Source: Monosporascus cannonballus (taxonomy: Eukaryota; Ascomycota; Sordariomycetes; Xylariales). Taken from it: a stretch of 64,000 bases of DNA. Location of the stretch: assembly GCA_004154925.1 (NCBI GenBank), contig QJNS01000711.1, positions 1-64,000 on the forward strand. The letters are read 5' to 3'. This document shows positions 13,908 to 25,925 of the stretch, piece by piece. Made by a program: the position numbers and the translations under genes. The notes beneath the pieces were generated by a model. It did no database searches. It was given only the letters and a program-made list of their open reading frames with translations, and was not told where the DNA came from. Every line of letters starts with the position of its first letter. Positions within the stretch are counted from its first letter, which is position 1.

Positions 13908-14338
13908 TGTTACGTTCAGAAGGGATTCCACTAGGCCCAAAGGAGGCCCAGGAAGTTGGAGACGTTCGGGATCTCCACCTTCCATCAGATAAATCTCGGG
14001 TTTTTGTTAATCTCCAGAGATATTAGGAGATTCGTGGACGATAAATACCATGGTTTCTCGAGATCCCCAGAAATCATAAAAAACATAAAGGATAAGAAAA
14101 ATATATAAGGTTTGGATTTTTTATATAAATAATTATTTACTTAATTTTTCGTTCTTTAGTTATTAATCTAAACTTTTAACCAAAGGTAATTGTACCGTTT
14201 TCTAATTGAAAAAGGAATATCTTAAAATTTCCTTAACGAACATATTAAATTATTTTTTGCCTTATTATTACCTGCAAATTAAAACCTTTTTCGGATATTA
14301 CTTATATCTTTAAGTAAATATATAATAGGTTCGTTATA
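13908..14338 (+). repeat. 5' LTR of the chromovirus
   Basis: 431 bp, beginning TGTTACGTTC and ending TCGTTATA (a mutated TCGTTACA). It aligns end to end with the 3' LTR. Differences are nearly all C/T or G/A. One example is a block reading GTGGACG here and ATAAACA in the other LTR. Confidence 0.92.
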
Positions 14339-17300
14339 TTTTGATAATTCCTTAATTAATAGCCGACGGATAATTTACCGCCTAATTAAGGCATAAGCTT
14401 TTTTAAACTTAATATAAACGATAATACAGGATAATATTCAAAAAATAAATAATATATATGATTTCCGTTATTAATTAAGGAAACGTTATTAACAAAACTT
14501 AACGATTTACCTTTTATTAAAAAAGTTTTCCAGCTAATTAATAATATAATATCCTTTATTATTCGATTTTAAGGAGGCCCGTTATTTTCGTAACCCAGAT
14601 AGCAATTTACCCCGGCCCTTAAGGATATTATTGAAATCCAGGGAAAGGAATTGGAAAAAAAAGCGGCTAAGGAAAAGGTTAAAAAAAAGTATGGGGCCGA
14701 AAGCCAGAAAAAAAAACTTATTGCGAAGGAAAAATTAAGTGCCCTAATAACGGAAATCCGAACCCTAAAAAAAAGAATATTCGGTTTATAAAAGGAAAAA
14801 AGCCAGCTTTTTCTTAGTTTGGCTTCCCCAAAGGGCAAAACTAAGGGGCCAATTACCGACCTTTTTCGTTGGACCTAAGGCGAACGCAAAAAAAAGTTTC
14901 GATTTTATTATTATTCGGCATAACTCGGATACGGGAAAAAGTTATTCCACCCCTTAATTATTATAAAATACCAGACGTTAAGGGCTATAAGTTAACTTCC
15001 CCTAAGCCTTATGACGGATTAAAGGATTTTGATGGATTTTTGGTTTAAATAAGGCTTTACCTTAAATTCTATAAGAATTCTTTGCCGGAAAAATATTAAA
15101 AAGTAATAATTATTTTTTAACTGCTGATCGGACGAATTCGCCAATAATTCGAACCCATTTTGACGGATTACCTTAAAAAATACCTAAAAAAATTTTCGGA
15201 TTTTATTAATTATATTTTTAGCAATTACGAAAATTTTAAAAAAAAAATGCGCGCTTTATTCGGTAATCCCGATAAAAAATAAGACGTTATTAAGCAATTT
15301 TATTTTTTTTACTAGACCAAATTAATATCTAAATATATAATAAAGTTTAACCGTTTAGCCGCTATTTCGAATTTACCAGAAAACGCATTATTTTATCCTT
15401 ATCATAATGGCCTAAAACCTTAAATTAAAAATAAATTATATATGGAACTTAAGATTAAATTTTTTGTAAAATATATAAATAAGGTTATTATCGCCGACCG
15501 ACGAACTTTTGATCAGTATTTCGAGAAAAAAAGGACCGATAAATAAGGTAACGATAAAAATTTTAACAGCCGAACTAAAAAAGATAAGGGTAAGCCTTAA
15601 AAGGAAACGAATTCCGCTTCGAAAAAGCCTAAAAAAGATAAATCTAAAGTAAAATATTTTAATTATGGCAAAAAGGGGCATTTCAAAAGCGAATATTGCT
15701 CCTTTGCCAAAAGGAATTCCAAAAAGGGAAAAATTCCTTAACCTTAGAAAAAAGTTAAAACGGCTAAATAAAAAACCGATAATAAAATAAAAAAGGAAAA
15801 AAAAAGAAATTAACTTAACTTTTTTCCAGCTAGAATTCATTATTATTATAATTATTTAAATTTAAAACGATAACTTAAAATACGAAAATTATTTTATTTG
15901 CTAGGATTTTAAAATTAAAGCCTATAAGTATTATCCCGGATAAATAACTTCCAAAATAATTATAAAATTAGGATATTAATATTACCTTAATTCTTAAAAA
16001 TATAAGATGTATATAAAGGACGGTTAATTTCAATTAAATATTAATAATTACGGATAATTATTTTTAAAAATTTACGAATTCCCAAAATGCATTATTTATA
16101 AAAAAATATTATCGGTAAACTTTTACGATTTATTATATTTTACTATTTACTATTAAGATAATTATTTTATTTATTTTAAAATTAAAAAAAATAATAACTT
16201 TTGGCCCGGATAAAATAATAAAACTTTTACCGAATTAAACGATAAATACCGATATATTAAAATTTTCTGATAATTAAAATACCTTAAATCTTATTATTTA
16301 TATCCCGAATCAAAACGGAATTAAAAAGTTATATTATAAAAATACCTATATTATTTTCTAATACTTTATATTTAATATAAGCTCCTAAATATAGGAATAT
16401 CTTTTTCGGAAATTTACTTCTTTAATCTTATAATTCGGAAAATATGGAACAAAAAGATAAGTTAAAAAAAAAACCAGATTTTGAAGCCTTAATGCAAGTA
16501 CGGCAAGAAAATATGGTTCCGATATAAAAACAACCAATATACTAAATATGTTGTTAAAAAAGTTCGCAAATAAAGGTTCGCTTAAGTCGAAAACCATTAA
16601 AAATCAAAAAATTACAAAAACTTTCGAAAATAAGGTATCGAAAAGCCCTAATTGATAAAACCTTATGCGAAATAACGAAAAAAATGCGCAGCCAGATTAA
16701 GATCTCTTTCCGATATAAAAATAAGGTATTTAAGGCCATAATTAATTCCGGAACAAAAAGTAATTTTATTTTTCCCGCAATAACGGAAAAATATTAAATT
16801 TCCTGGAAATATAAGTTAAAGTTTTATAAATTACGTACGGTAAACGGCAGCTTATTTATTTACAAAAACGGACGAATTTTTCGAGAAATAAAAAAATTTC
16901 CAATATAAATTTAAAAATACCAAAAATACGTTTTATTAAATATCGTTAATATCTCCGGATACGATATTATCCTAAAAATGCTTTGGCTTTATTTTAATAA
17001 TTTACGGATTAATTAAAAAAAGCGAATATTTTCCTGGGATAAAATGCCAAATAAAAATAATCGAAAAATTTATTATGTTATTAAGGAAATACGGGTTCTT
17101 AATCAAATTTTTGCAATACCTCCGGAATATCAAGGATTTAAAAAATTATTTAAGGATAGAAAAAATTATGAATTACCGTTATATGGTTAATGGGATTACC
17201 GGATACCTATTAAAAAAAGGCATTATTTTAAGTTTTACAAAATTTACCACATAAATCCAAAAAAGTTAAAAACTTTATAAAAAAACATATAATTAAATTT

Positions 17301-20300
17301 AAAAAAAGGATATATTTAACTTTTTAACTTTTTTATTAAATATTTAATCCTTATAATACCAAAAATTAAGGATAATAAATAAAAAATTAATAAGGACGGA
17401 AACCTTGTTTACCGAAAAATAATCGATTATAAATAATTAAATAATATTACGATTAAAAACGGATATCCTTTAACTTTTATAAATACCTTAAAGGAAAATG
17501 CTAACAAAGCTAAATAATTTACGGCGCTTGATTTTCGCAATAACTATTACCGTATTAAAATAGCCAAAGAAAAAAAATAAAAAACGGTATTTAGGATAAT
17601 ATATGGATTTTACGAATATAAAGTAATACTTATGGGACTTATTAACGTTTCCGTTAATTTCCAAAATTTGGTAATAACTATTTTCCGATAATTCTTGGAT
17701 AAATTCGTATTTATTTATCTCGACGATATCCTTATTTATTCCGAAACCTTAAAGGAATACAAAAAATATATCGTTTAAATATTTAAAACTTTGGACGAAA
17801 TTAATATTCGAATTAACCCTATTAAAAGTATATGGCATACCCAGAAATTAAATTTTTTAGGATTTATTTTTATACCAGGATAAATTTAAATTTAACGTTT
17901 TAAATTAAAAATAATTAAGGATTAGCTTATTCTTAATAAGGCGACCATTATAAATATCCGATAGATTTTAGGATTTACGGATTACGTATACGGCTTAATT
18001 AAAAGATATAAAAATATAATTAGGCCTTTAACGAAACTTATTATTAAGGAATACGTTAGGAAAAAATTCGAACTTTTAAAAAAAACAAAAAAAACGTTCC
18101 GGGAATTAAAAAAAATAATTATTAACGGATTTATCGTAAAAATGCTAAATTTAAACAAAACGAAATAATTAAAAACAAATACTTTAAAATATACCTTAAG
18201 CGCAGTTTTAAAACAACAAAAAAATAACGGCAAATAATACCTAGTAATATATTATTTTAAAGTATTCCGAAATGCAAAATTCAGATACCAGATTTACGAC
18301 AAAAAGTTATTAGCAATTATTAATATTTTTAAAAAATAAGAACTTTTTTTAACGGAATAAAAAAATTTTTCAATATTTATTTTAATTATAAAAATTTTAC
18401 GCAATTTATAAAAGCCCAAAAGTTAAATAAACGATATAAAAAATAATGGATTTTTTTATCCAAATTTAACTTTAAAATATATTATATTAAAGGAAAAAAA
18501 AATATCTAAACGGATATTTTTAATTATAAAGGAAATTACGATTCCAAAATTCCCAAAAAAGCATATAAATATTATAATATAATAAAAATGGATTTATATA
18601 TTTATATAAAATAATAAAAAAATTAATTACCGAATTCTTAATACGGTTTTAAAATTTTTATGATATAAAAAAACAAAAGGAAATTTAATAATTAAAAAGA
18701 TAACTTAAAAATTAATTATTATATTATGGCAAAATCTATGTTTTTAAGGATTAATAAAAATAATTTATAAAGGAATTTTATAAGAACTTATTATATAGAT
18801 ATTAAAAAATCTTTAAAACCATCCGATAGCTATAAGAAAAATACAATTTCCTTAAATTACGCCGTATGGTTAAAATAACCATTAAAAATTATAACGTTTA
18901 TAATAAAACTAAGATAATATGTTATAAACCTTACGGGCTATTGCAATTTATTAACATTCCGGACAAAATATAAAATACCATAATTTAGGATTTTATTATT
19001 AATTTACCTTTATTTAAAGACCTAATTATTAAAGTTAAATACGACGGAATATAAGTAATTATTAACAGATTTACCAAATATAGGTATTTTTTACTTTTTA
19101 AAAGAAATATAACGGCAAAATAATTAGCTTATGCCTTTATTAAATAATACCTTAACAAATATGAAATATTTAAAAAAATCGTTTTAAACCGAAATACGTT
19201 ATTTACTTTAAAATTTAATATTAATTTTTTTAAATAAATTAATATTAAATTTAAGTTCTCGACAACGTATTATCCTTAAACGGATAACCAAACCGAAAAA
19301 TTAAATTAAACCTTAAAATAATATCTGCGAAATTACGTTAATTATTAATAAAATAATTAAATAAAATTTTTATTATTAATATAAATCGTTTATAATATAT
19401 CAGTTAACAAAAATATAGGCATATTTTTTTATATAACTGTATACGGATATAATATAAAAACAAAACAATTTAAATAACCGCTTAACAAAATACCAAAAAT
19501 TATTACGATTACCCCAAAAATAAAAATATTAATTATAAACATTAAAACGATTTAGGCCCGTTTTTAAAATAAATTACGATTTTTTTAACGACGGATAATC
19601 CAATATTATAATAAGAAAAAAATTAAAAAACTAATTTTAACGAAAGGAAATAAAATTTACTTATTATGCCAAAAATAAAACGTAATTTCGAATATCTTAT
19701 AAATTAAAATAAAAAAACCCAGCGATAAATTTAATTTTAAAAAACTTAAACTGTTTAAAATTAACAAAATTATTTCCAAAATTAATTACAAATTGTTATT
19801 ACCTAAAAACATAAAAATATACCTTATTTTCCATATTTCTTTATTTAAACCAATACCTAAAAACGTCCCGTTAAAAATAAACTTAGAATTCGAAAAAGAT
19901 TTTAACAAATACAAAATTAAACGAATACTAAACTTTAAAATGGTTAAAAGTAAAATCCAGTATTTAATTAAATAAAAAGGATATTTATATAAAGAAAATA
20001 TATGGGAATTATTTAATTACTTAACGAATACGATAAACTTGATTAAGACGTTTTACCGCCAGAATCCTAACCGACCATTTCCAATACGGCTAAAATTATA
20101 AGTAATAACGGTTCCCTATTTAAATTAATTCTTACGGCGTTTTAATCGAAAAAAATAAATACCTTTATTAACGTATCTAGCTTTAAAGTAAGTTATGCTT
20201 GCTCCTTTTCTTTACGATCCTTTTCCGTATTTAGTTTTTTTCGCTCCTTTAATTTATCCATATTTTTAAACCCCCTTTAAATAAATAACACCCCTTTAAA

Positions 20301-20731
20301 ATGTAATTATTCAAATTAACGATTTAACCGAATAATACGATTAAATAATTTTTGGAATTATTAAATAATTAAACGTTTTTTTCGGTTTATTCGGAATTTT
20401 TCGGCCCGGATATTTTTAAGCAATAAAAGCAAAATATAGTTTTTATCGCAAAATTAAATATTGGCCGCCAAATAATTCTAACAGTTCTTTCGACTTTCTA
20501 ATATTTTGCAAAAAAGTTTTTTCTCGAAATAATGCGTATACGGCATAATTTCGAAATTAAACTAAGAAATTAACTTAATTAATTCGTAACGATTTTCAGT
20601 AAAAAATTTAATACGTTTTTAAAATTTATCCGACATAATCAAATATAATGCTATAACGCAAAGAAAGAAAAGAAGTTAAGGACTTACTTTTTTTATCTTT
20701 AGGGATAAAGATCCTAGAAAAAAGGGAATAA
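14339..20731 (+). pseudogene. Degenerate gag-pol of the chromovirus
   Basis: Gag: at 15,655-15,696 a CX2CX4HX4C zinc knuckle keeps its spacing, Gly and His, but all three Cys codons now read Tyr (TGY to TAY, the RIP change on the opposite strand). Protease: NSGT near 16,744, where the family has DSG, again G-to-A. Reverse transcriptase: the DG.YR region near 17,395 and the catalytic FIYLDDILIYSE at about 17,710-17,745, whose two Asp remain. Integrase: a D-to-N-altered core near 19,055 and a GPY/F-like C-terminus (FHISLF) at about 19,752-19,880. Chromodomain: KGY, ENIWE and LIKTFYRQNP at about 19,946-20,075. Dozens of in-frame stops show that nothing is translated. Domain order and sequence resemble MAGGY-type fungal elements (family knowledge). 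Confidence 0.88.
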
Positions 20732-21161
20732 TATTACGTTCAAAAAGGATTCCATTAGGCCCAAAAAAGGCCCAGGAAATTAGAAACGTTCGGGATCTCC
20801 ACCTTCTATCGGATAAACCTCGGGTCTCTGTCAATTTCCAGAGATACCAGGAGATTCATAAACAACAGATACCATGGTCTTTCGAAATCCCTAAAAACCA
20901 TAAAAAACATAAAGGATAAAAAGGATATATAAGGTTTGGGTCTCTTATGTAAATAGCTACCTACTTAATTTTTCGTTCCTTAGCTATTAATCTAAGCTCT
21001 TAACCAGAAATAACTGTACCGTTCTTTAATTGAAAAAAAATACCTTAAAATCTCCTTAACGAACATATTAAATTATTTTTCGCCTTATTGTTACCTGCAA
21101 ATCAAAACCCTTTTCGGATACTGCTCATACCTCCAGGTGGATGTATAACAGGTTCGTTACA
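20732..21161 (+). repeat. 3' LTR of the chromovirus
   Basis: 430 bp ending GGTTCGTTACA, directly repeated with 13,908-14,338. Its last third (TTACCTGCAAATC, CTGCTCATACCTCCAGGTGGATG) is also shared with the solo LTR at 23,863-24,281. Confidence 0.92.
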
Positions 21162-21166
21162 TTAAT

Positions 21167-23857
21167 ATAACAAATTCGAAAAAAAGGACCGGAATATAAG
21201 ATTTAAGAAATTTTAGTTCAATATCGTAAATTAAAAGCTGTAAATTAAAAGGATAATTTATTAATAATTATAATAAGTTATAATTCGAATTACGTAATAC
21301 AAAATTCTGTTAATTTTTTTTAGCTAAATAAATTTATTATACATTTATTATAGCATATAATTAATCTAAATTAAAACAAATTAATATTCCGTATAAAGTT
21401 TATTAAATTAAAAATTAATAAAATTAAAAACTTCAAAAAGTAAATAATATATTAATAACTTTAATTAATATTATGTAAATATTTATAGTTATTACGTTTT
21501 ACGATTACGATATTACGCCAATATCAAACGCGTTTTTTGCTATCGGTTTTAATTAAAACCGGCAGAATTTTATTTTTTATTTTTTAATTTAATATTATAA
21601 TTATTTTTTAATTTATTATTAATATTACTATTTTATAAGTACCGTTTATTTTTAATGCATAATTTTTTAATTTCGATAAGGATTACTATTTCGATTTCTT
21701 TTTCCGATATATTATTTATAATGTTAGGTTACGAATTATTACGATTTGATAATGTCGGCGATTTCGGTAATAATATAAAAGTAAACGAATTATGCGAATA
21801 CGGATACGATAACGAAAATGGGGTTAAAAAATTAAAAATATTTAAAAACGATAAGTTTTGTACCGGCGTTATAAATAAAGAGAACAAGGTAAGTTTTTAA
21901 TGAAAATTATTTAATACGTTACGAATTACGTATATAAATATAGACGTTACTATAATCGAAATTATCACTTTAAATTACAAAAGCATATAAATTATATGCC
22001 GGTTTAATATTTAAATTATTAGAATTATCGTTAAATTATTAGTTACCGGTTTAAATTAAACGACTGTATACGGTATATTTTAATTAATATAAGGCGTAAT
22101 TTAAGGCGGCCTTATAATTTTTTTCAATATTTATTAAATTTATAACGTAATAATAATTTGTAATTCATATAAATTTATTTGCGATATGAAAATATAATGC
22201 CGTTATTTTCGATTAAGTAAATTTCGTTATTTATAAAAAGTTATTTATATTTTCTGTAAAATCGAAAATATAGCTTTTTCGTATAATATATATAACTTAA
22301 AAAATAAACGGATTTTTAAAATATCCTAATATTGTTATTTATTAAAACCGGGAACTATTTTAATTAATTCGATTATATTTTGAATTAAATATGCACCGGT
22401 AATTTCGTTTAATTTATTCGAAAATTTATTAAATAAAAACCGTCTAAATTTAATAGGAATAAATATTTATTTTGGTTTTTTATTATTAAACGAAAATAAT
22501 CGCGTAAAAAGTAATTCGTTTACCTATTATTTATATTAAGGCTTTATTATTTTTTAAATAGCCGGTTTTATTAAATCGGCTTTTAGTTATTTTTATGCAA
22601 ATATTTTCGAATTTAAAGGTTTGGATATATAAAGAAAATTAGGCATATATATATTATAATAAAATGTAACCGAAATTAAATTATTACGGTTCTTTTTTAG
22701 CATAATAATTTCGTTTTTTTACATATATTAAAATCATTTTATGTATATATTTACCATTAAATAACGCGTATTATTAAGGCTTTATTTTTATCCGGTATCG
22801 GAAGTTAAAATTATTTTATTTCGAAAGTTTAAAGGTAATATTTTAATTGGCCGAAAGGTAAAATTAAGATTTGATAATTATTTCGTCTTATTTGGAATTA
22901 TTCGCAATAAATTATGTATTATTTTTTTATTATTTAAATCCGTTACGTCGTTTTTTATTACGACCTTTATATTTTTATAGGTAATATAGTTTTTAATTTA
23001 CCGGGCCTGGATTTTCTTTATTATTTTATCTTTTTTTAAAATAAACGGCTTAATTTTATATTTTTTAAATATTTAATAAGGTGCATATAATATGGCTTAT
23101 TTATGTTTAATTACATTTAATTATTTATAATTACGAACCGTTTAATTAAATCATTATTATAAATTTTTAATCGAAAAATTGTACGATATATCTTATTACA
23201 TTATTCGATTAATATCTGAGATATTTATATTTAATTTAAAAATAATAATAAATACGACAATACGGATAAAATTATTTAATTACTTTAAGTTATTATATAT
23301 ATAAGTTTGGTTCCTGTAAAGTATTTCGGAATTATAAAATTTAATAATTTCTTTTATAATTTTCGATAAATAATCTTGGTTTATTGTGATTTTAATTAAG
23401 TAATTATAGATATTTATAATTCTCGTTCTCTTATTAATATAAATAATAATTTTAATAATAAAATATAAGTTATTAAGTTAAATTAAGGGGATATTATTTA
23501 ATGGCCTAAATATATTAATTATTAAAAAATTTAAGTACTTTTAATTTAAACGTTAATTTTTGAATATAGGGAAAATAATAATGTTAATTTCGGAATAATT
23601 AATATTAAAATGCCGGATTTCCGCCTTAGAGCTATATTTAGTTAAGTTGCCGATTTAACGAAAGTTATTATATTTCGTAATTTTCTTTTTTGTGGTATTA
23701 TTAATAATTATTATATATATAAATTAATATATATAGGCAAGGAAAATAAAATGCAAATTGCGGATATTAACATATTTAAGCCGGAAGTTTTTTTATTCCG
23801 ATAATAAATATATTTTATCGATAACAACCAAATTATATTGTCGTTCGAAAACAGGAT
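21167..23857. other. Isochore between the chromovirus and solo LTR, unassigned
   Basis: AT-rich DNA with only one short open frame (21,655-21,900, 81 codons), which has no recognisable motif. No terminal repeats could be matched. It is probably an older element mutated beyond recognition. Confidence 0.5.
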
Positions 23858-23862
23858 TTAAT

Positions 23863-24281
23863 TGTAACGAACCTGTCATACATCCACCTGGAGGTATGAG
23901 CAGTATCCGAAATGGGGTCTTGATTTGCAGGTAACAATAGGGCGAGGAATGATTCAGTGGTCTGTTCGTTAAAGAGATTTAAAGACTTTTCCCTCAATTA
24001 GAGAACGGTGCAGTTGCCTCTTGATTGAGAGCTTAAATTGATAGCTAAGGAGCGAAACTAAGTAAGTGCTATTTACATGAGAGACCGATCTATTATATAT
24101 CCCAATTCCTAAAGTGAGTGTGTCGTGGATCTATGTGATCTATGTGATCTGATCAATCCATCAGATCACTTAGATCACATTAATCAGGCCAAGAACTTCC
24201 ACCCGGCGTTCAGCCGTGAGAGGTCCGCGCTAGGCCTTAAAAGTTGGTTCCCTCGAGACAGGAACCCCTGTTCCCGTAACA
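23863..24281 (-). mobile_element. Solo LTR of a sister gypsy family, little RIP
   Basis: 419 bp in reverse orientation (minus strand begins TGTTACGGGAACAG and ends GGTTCGTTACA), flanked by perfect TTAAT duplications at 23,858-23,862 and 24,282-24,286. The 3' half (R/U5 side) is clearly homologous to the chromovirus LTRs (TTACCTGCAAATC, GGATACTGCTCATACC, CCAGGTGGATGTATGACAGG). The 5' half (U3) is different. Base composition is near that of normal DNA although the surroundings are AT-rich. It therefore inserted after, or escaped, the RIP that ruined its neighbours, and then lost its internal part by LTR-LTR recombination. Confidence 0.92.
24133..24180. repeat. 21-bp inverted repeat in solo-LTR U3
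   Basis: Arms 24,133-24,153 and 24,160-24,180 are reverse complements with one mismatch, separated by 6 bp. The left arm itself contains a tandem of CTATGTGATC. It could form a hairpin or serve as paired binding sites in the U3 promoter region. Confidence 0.85.
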
Positions 24282-24286
24282 TTAAT

Positions 24287-25124
24287 ATAATAATCTGGAA
24301 TTAATCGTTCGATATTTATTTAAGATCAAAAATAATATGGTTATGCCGTCCGGCAATTATGCGGTCGAATATCTTTGGGTTAAGTTTTTTTATATCCGCG
24401 AATATTAGGATAAAAATAAAATATAAAATTATTAATATAAAAATTCGTTATTTTTCCGTGAATTTAATTAATAATATAACTTAAATAATAATTAAATTAA
24501 TTATTAAAAAAGGTTTAGATAATTAAGGATTTTCCGAAATTTATTTTAATAACGAAAAGAATATTAAATTTTCCGAAAACCAGATTATATATTATATCGA
24601 CCTATTTTTTCCGTAAAATACGGCTTTGCTTATTAAGTATAATACCTAATATAAGGCGAATAAATTGACGGCGTAAAATTTCCGTAAGGTTATCGGCCGT
24701 ACATATAACGTTAGCATATAGGTTAATTATGTTTATATCGGTAAAAAACCGATAAAAATTGTATATAAAAATAAATATTTCGTTTTAAAAAATTAAATAT
24801 TTAAAGATTTAAAGTATTTATTTTAAATTTTCGAATATATTATTCGTATTTAGTTAATTAATAAAACAATATATTTTAAGATTTATTATAAGTAATTTTA
24901 AGTTTTATGTATTATTATTTTAATTTATAAGGTTATATTGTTATTATATTGGTCGAAAAGGGGTACGTAATTATAATATGCGAAAAACAGAATTTTTAGT
25001 TATTTATTTAAATTTGTAATAATACCTTAGTTTTAATTAAGATTAAAATTATATTAGAAAATAAAGATTTTAATTTTATATTAACTTTTTGTAATTATAA
25101 AAAAGGTAACGTTAATTTAAAGCT
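24287..25124. other. Right end of the isochore, unassigned
   Basis: AT-rich DNA without open frames or identifiable domains. It is contiguous with the transposon end described at 25,125-25,370. Confidence 0.5.
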
Positions 25125-25370
25125 ATATTTAAAGGATTTATTTTGATAATTTCTGAAAATTTGTATAAAAATGCGGAAAACGGAACGAAAAAAATCATAA
25201 CTTGTTATCAGGCCTTATTTTGGAGGTTTTGTTATTTTTGTAAAAATAATTCTTAAAATGGTTTAGTTAATATATTGGATTCTTAATAGATATTTCTTGA
25301 TTAAAAGCTATAGTTGTGGTTACGGCTGCTGTGCCGTAGGCGTAACCACAACCTCCAAAATGGGGTCCTG
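25125..25370 (+). repeat. Transposon end, copy A (partly RIP-mutated)
   Basis: It shares with 33,645-33,894 a series of blocks in the same order: TAAYGTTAAWTTAAAGC, TAATTTCT, GGAAAACGGAACG, CCTTATTTT, and the terminal CTTCAAAAATAGGGCCTG or its equivalent. In copy A the last 162 bp (25,209-25,370) are bounded by imperfect inverted repeats: CAGGCCTTATTTTGGAGG on the left against CCTCCAAAATGGGGTCCTG on the right. Just inside the right end is a hairpin, GTTGTGGTTACG / CGTAACCACAAC (about 25,312-25,351). A CAGG-type terminus is compatible with an hAT-like element or MITE, but no transposase was recognised. Confidence 0.7.
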
Positions 25371-25576
25371 ATCACGATGAGGCAACATTTCACATGGGGG
25401 GCGGGGACGCCATAACTAATGATAAGGACCAAGGTAAGCCGACACCTGCAGCTCTCTGCACGTACTGCCGGCTAGGCAAAACCTACCGTAAGCATAAGCC
25501 CCCGCAGGAAGGGATATTTGAAGCCGTGTCCGACATTACCGTGGCGCCGGGGGGCCTCCTGAAGCCGGAATGCATT

Positions 25577-25925
25577 GAGGAAGTTTCTCGGGCCTCATCC
25601 GGTGCGGGCCCTTCACCTCGGACCCCGGCTGGCAGGGCGAGGACCCGCTCACGTTCCACGTCGACCCCTTGACCGACCCCGGCGGCTGGGAGGCCGTCCG
25701 CGTCGAGTTCGCTCGCGCGCTGTGGCTGCGGCGCAGCACGGTGCTGTTTTCTGTCCCGGACCTCGCGGCTCACATCGACGCCGAGTTCGGCCCCGGTGTC
25801 CTCGTCAACGCGCTGCAGCTCGTCGCGCGCGAGGCCCTCGATGACTGCATCCTGCGGAGCCGCCTGGGCGACCCCTGCGGGTTCCACAACGCACCGCGTC
25901 CGCCCCTGCTGTACTCCTTTAAGAA
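25577..25925 (+). pseudogene. GC-rich exon remnant of unknown protein
   Basis: One plus frame (phase of 25,669) stays open from about 25,577 to 26,016 and has strongly GC-biased third positions, as in real genes of this genome. It reads GPFTSDPGWQGEDPL, VEFARALWLRRS, LAAHIDAEFGPG and LGDPCGFHNA. There is no ATG at its left side and the adjoining sequence is not coding-like, so it looks like an internal exon stranded next to the transposon end. I do not recognise the family. It could instead be one exon of a spliced gene whose other exons I missed. Confidence 0.35.

Larger units (their letters stand above)
13908..21161 (+). mobile_element. RIP-inactivated Ty3/gypsy chromovirus, full length
   Basis: An element of about 7.25 kb is bounded by direct LTRs (13,908-14,338 and 20,732-21,161), each starting TGTTACGTTC or its RIP form and ending TCGTTACA or its RIP form. 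Flanking 5-mers are CTAAT (13,903-13,907) and TTAAT (21,162-21,166), a target duplication with a single C/T difference. A purine tract (about 20,716-20,728) precedes the 3' LTR. In order on the plus strand I can read a gag zinc knuckle, a retropepsin-like SG motif, reverse transcriptase with YLDD, an integrase with GPY/F-type C-terminus, and a chromodomain. This order (RT before integrase) plus the chromodomain identifies a chromovirus. All frames are riddled with stops, so the element is dead. Confidence 0.93.
6960..25240. other. AT-rich, RIP-mutated heterochromatic isochore
   Basis: About 18 kb of DNA consist almost wholly of A and T, with stop codons in all frames and no plausible intact gene. 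Remaining C and G sit mostly in CpG (acg, tcg, ccg, cgg), while CpA/TpG are rare and TpA is extremely frequent. That is the expected product of repeat-induced point mutation on both strands. A direct test is available inside the window: the two LTRs at 13,908 and 20,732 differ almost only by transitions. The edges are sharp on both sides, as in the bipartite genomes of RIP-competent ascomycetes. Such tracts are typically H3K9-methylated and silent (general knowledge). Confidence 0.93.

Noticed and set aside
6960..25240. Search for a CRISPR array, centromeric satellite or mitochondrial insertion
   Set aside because: No regularly spaced repeats or tandem satellite were seen, and the AT-rich text matches RIP-mutated retroelement sequence rather than mitochondrial genes.
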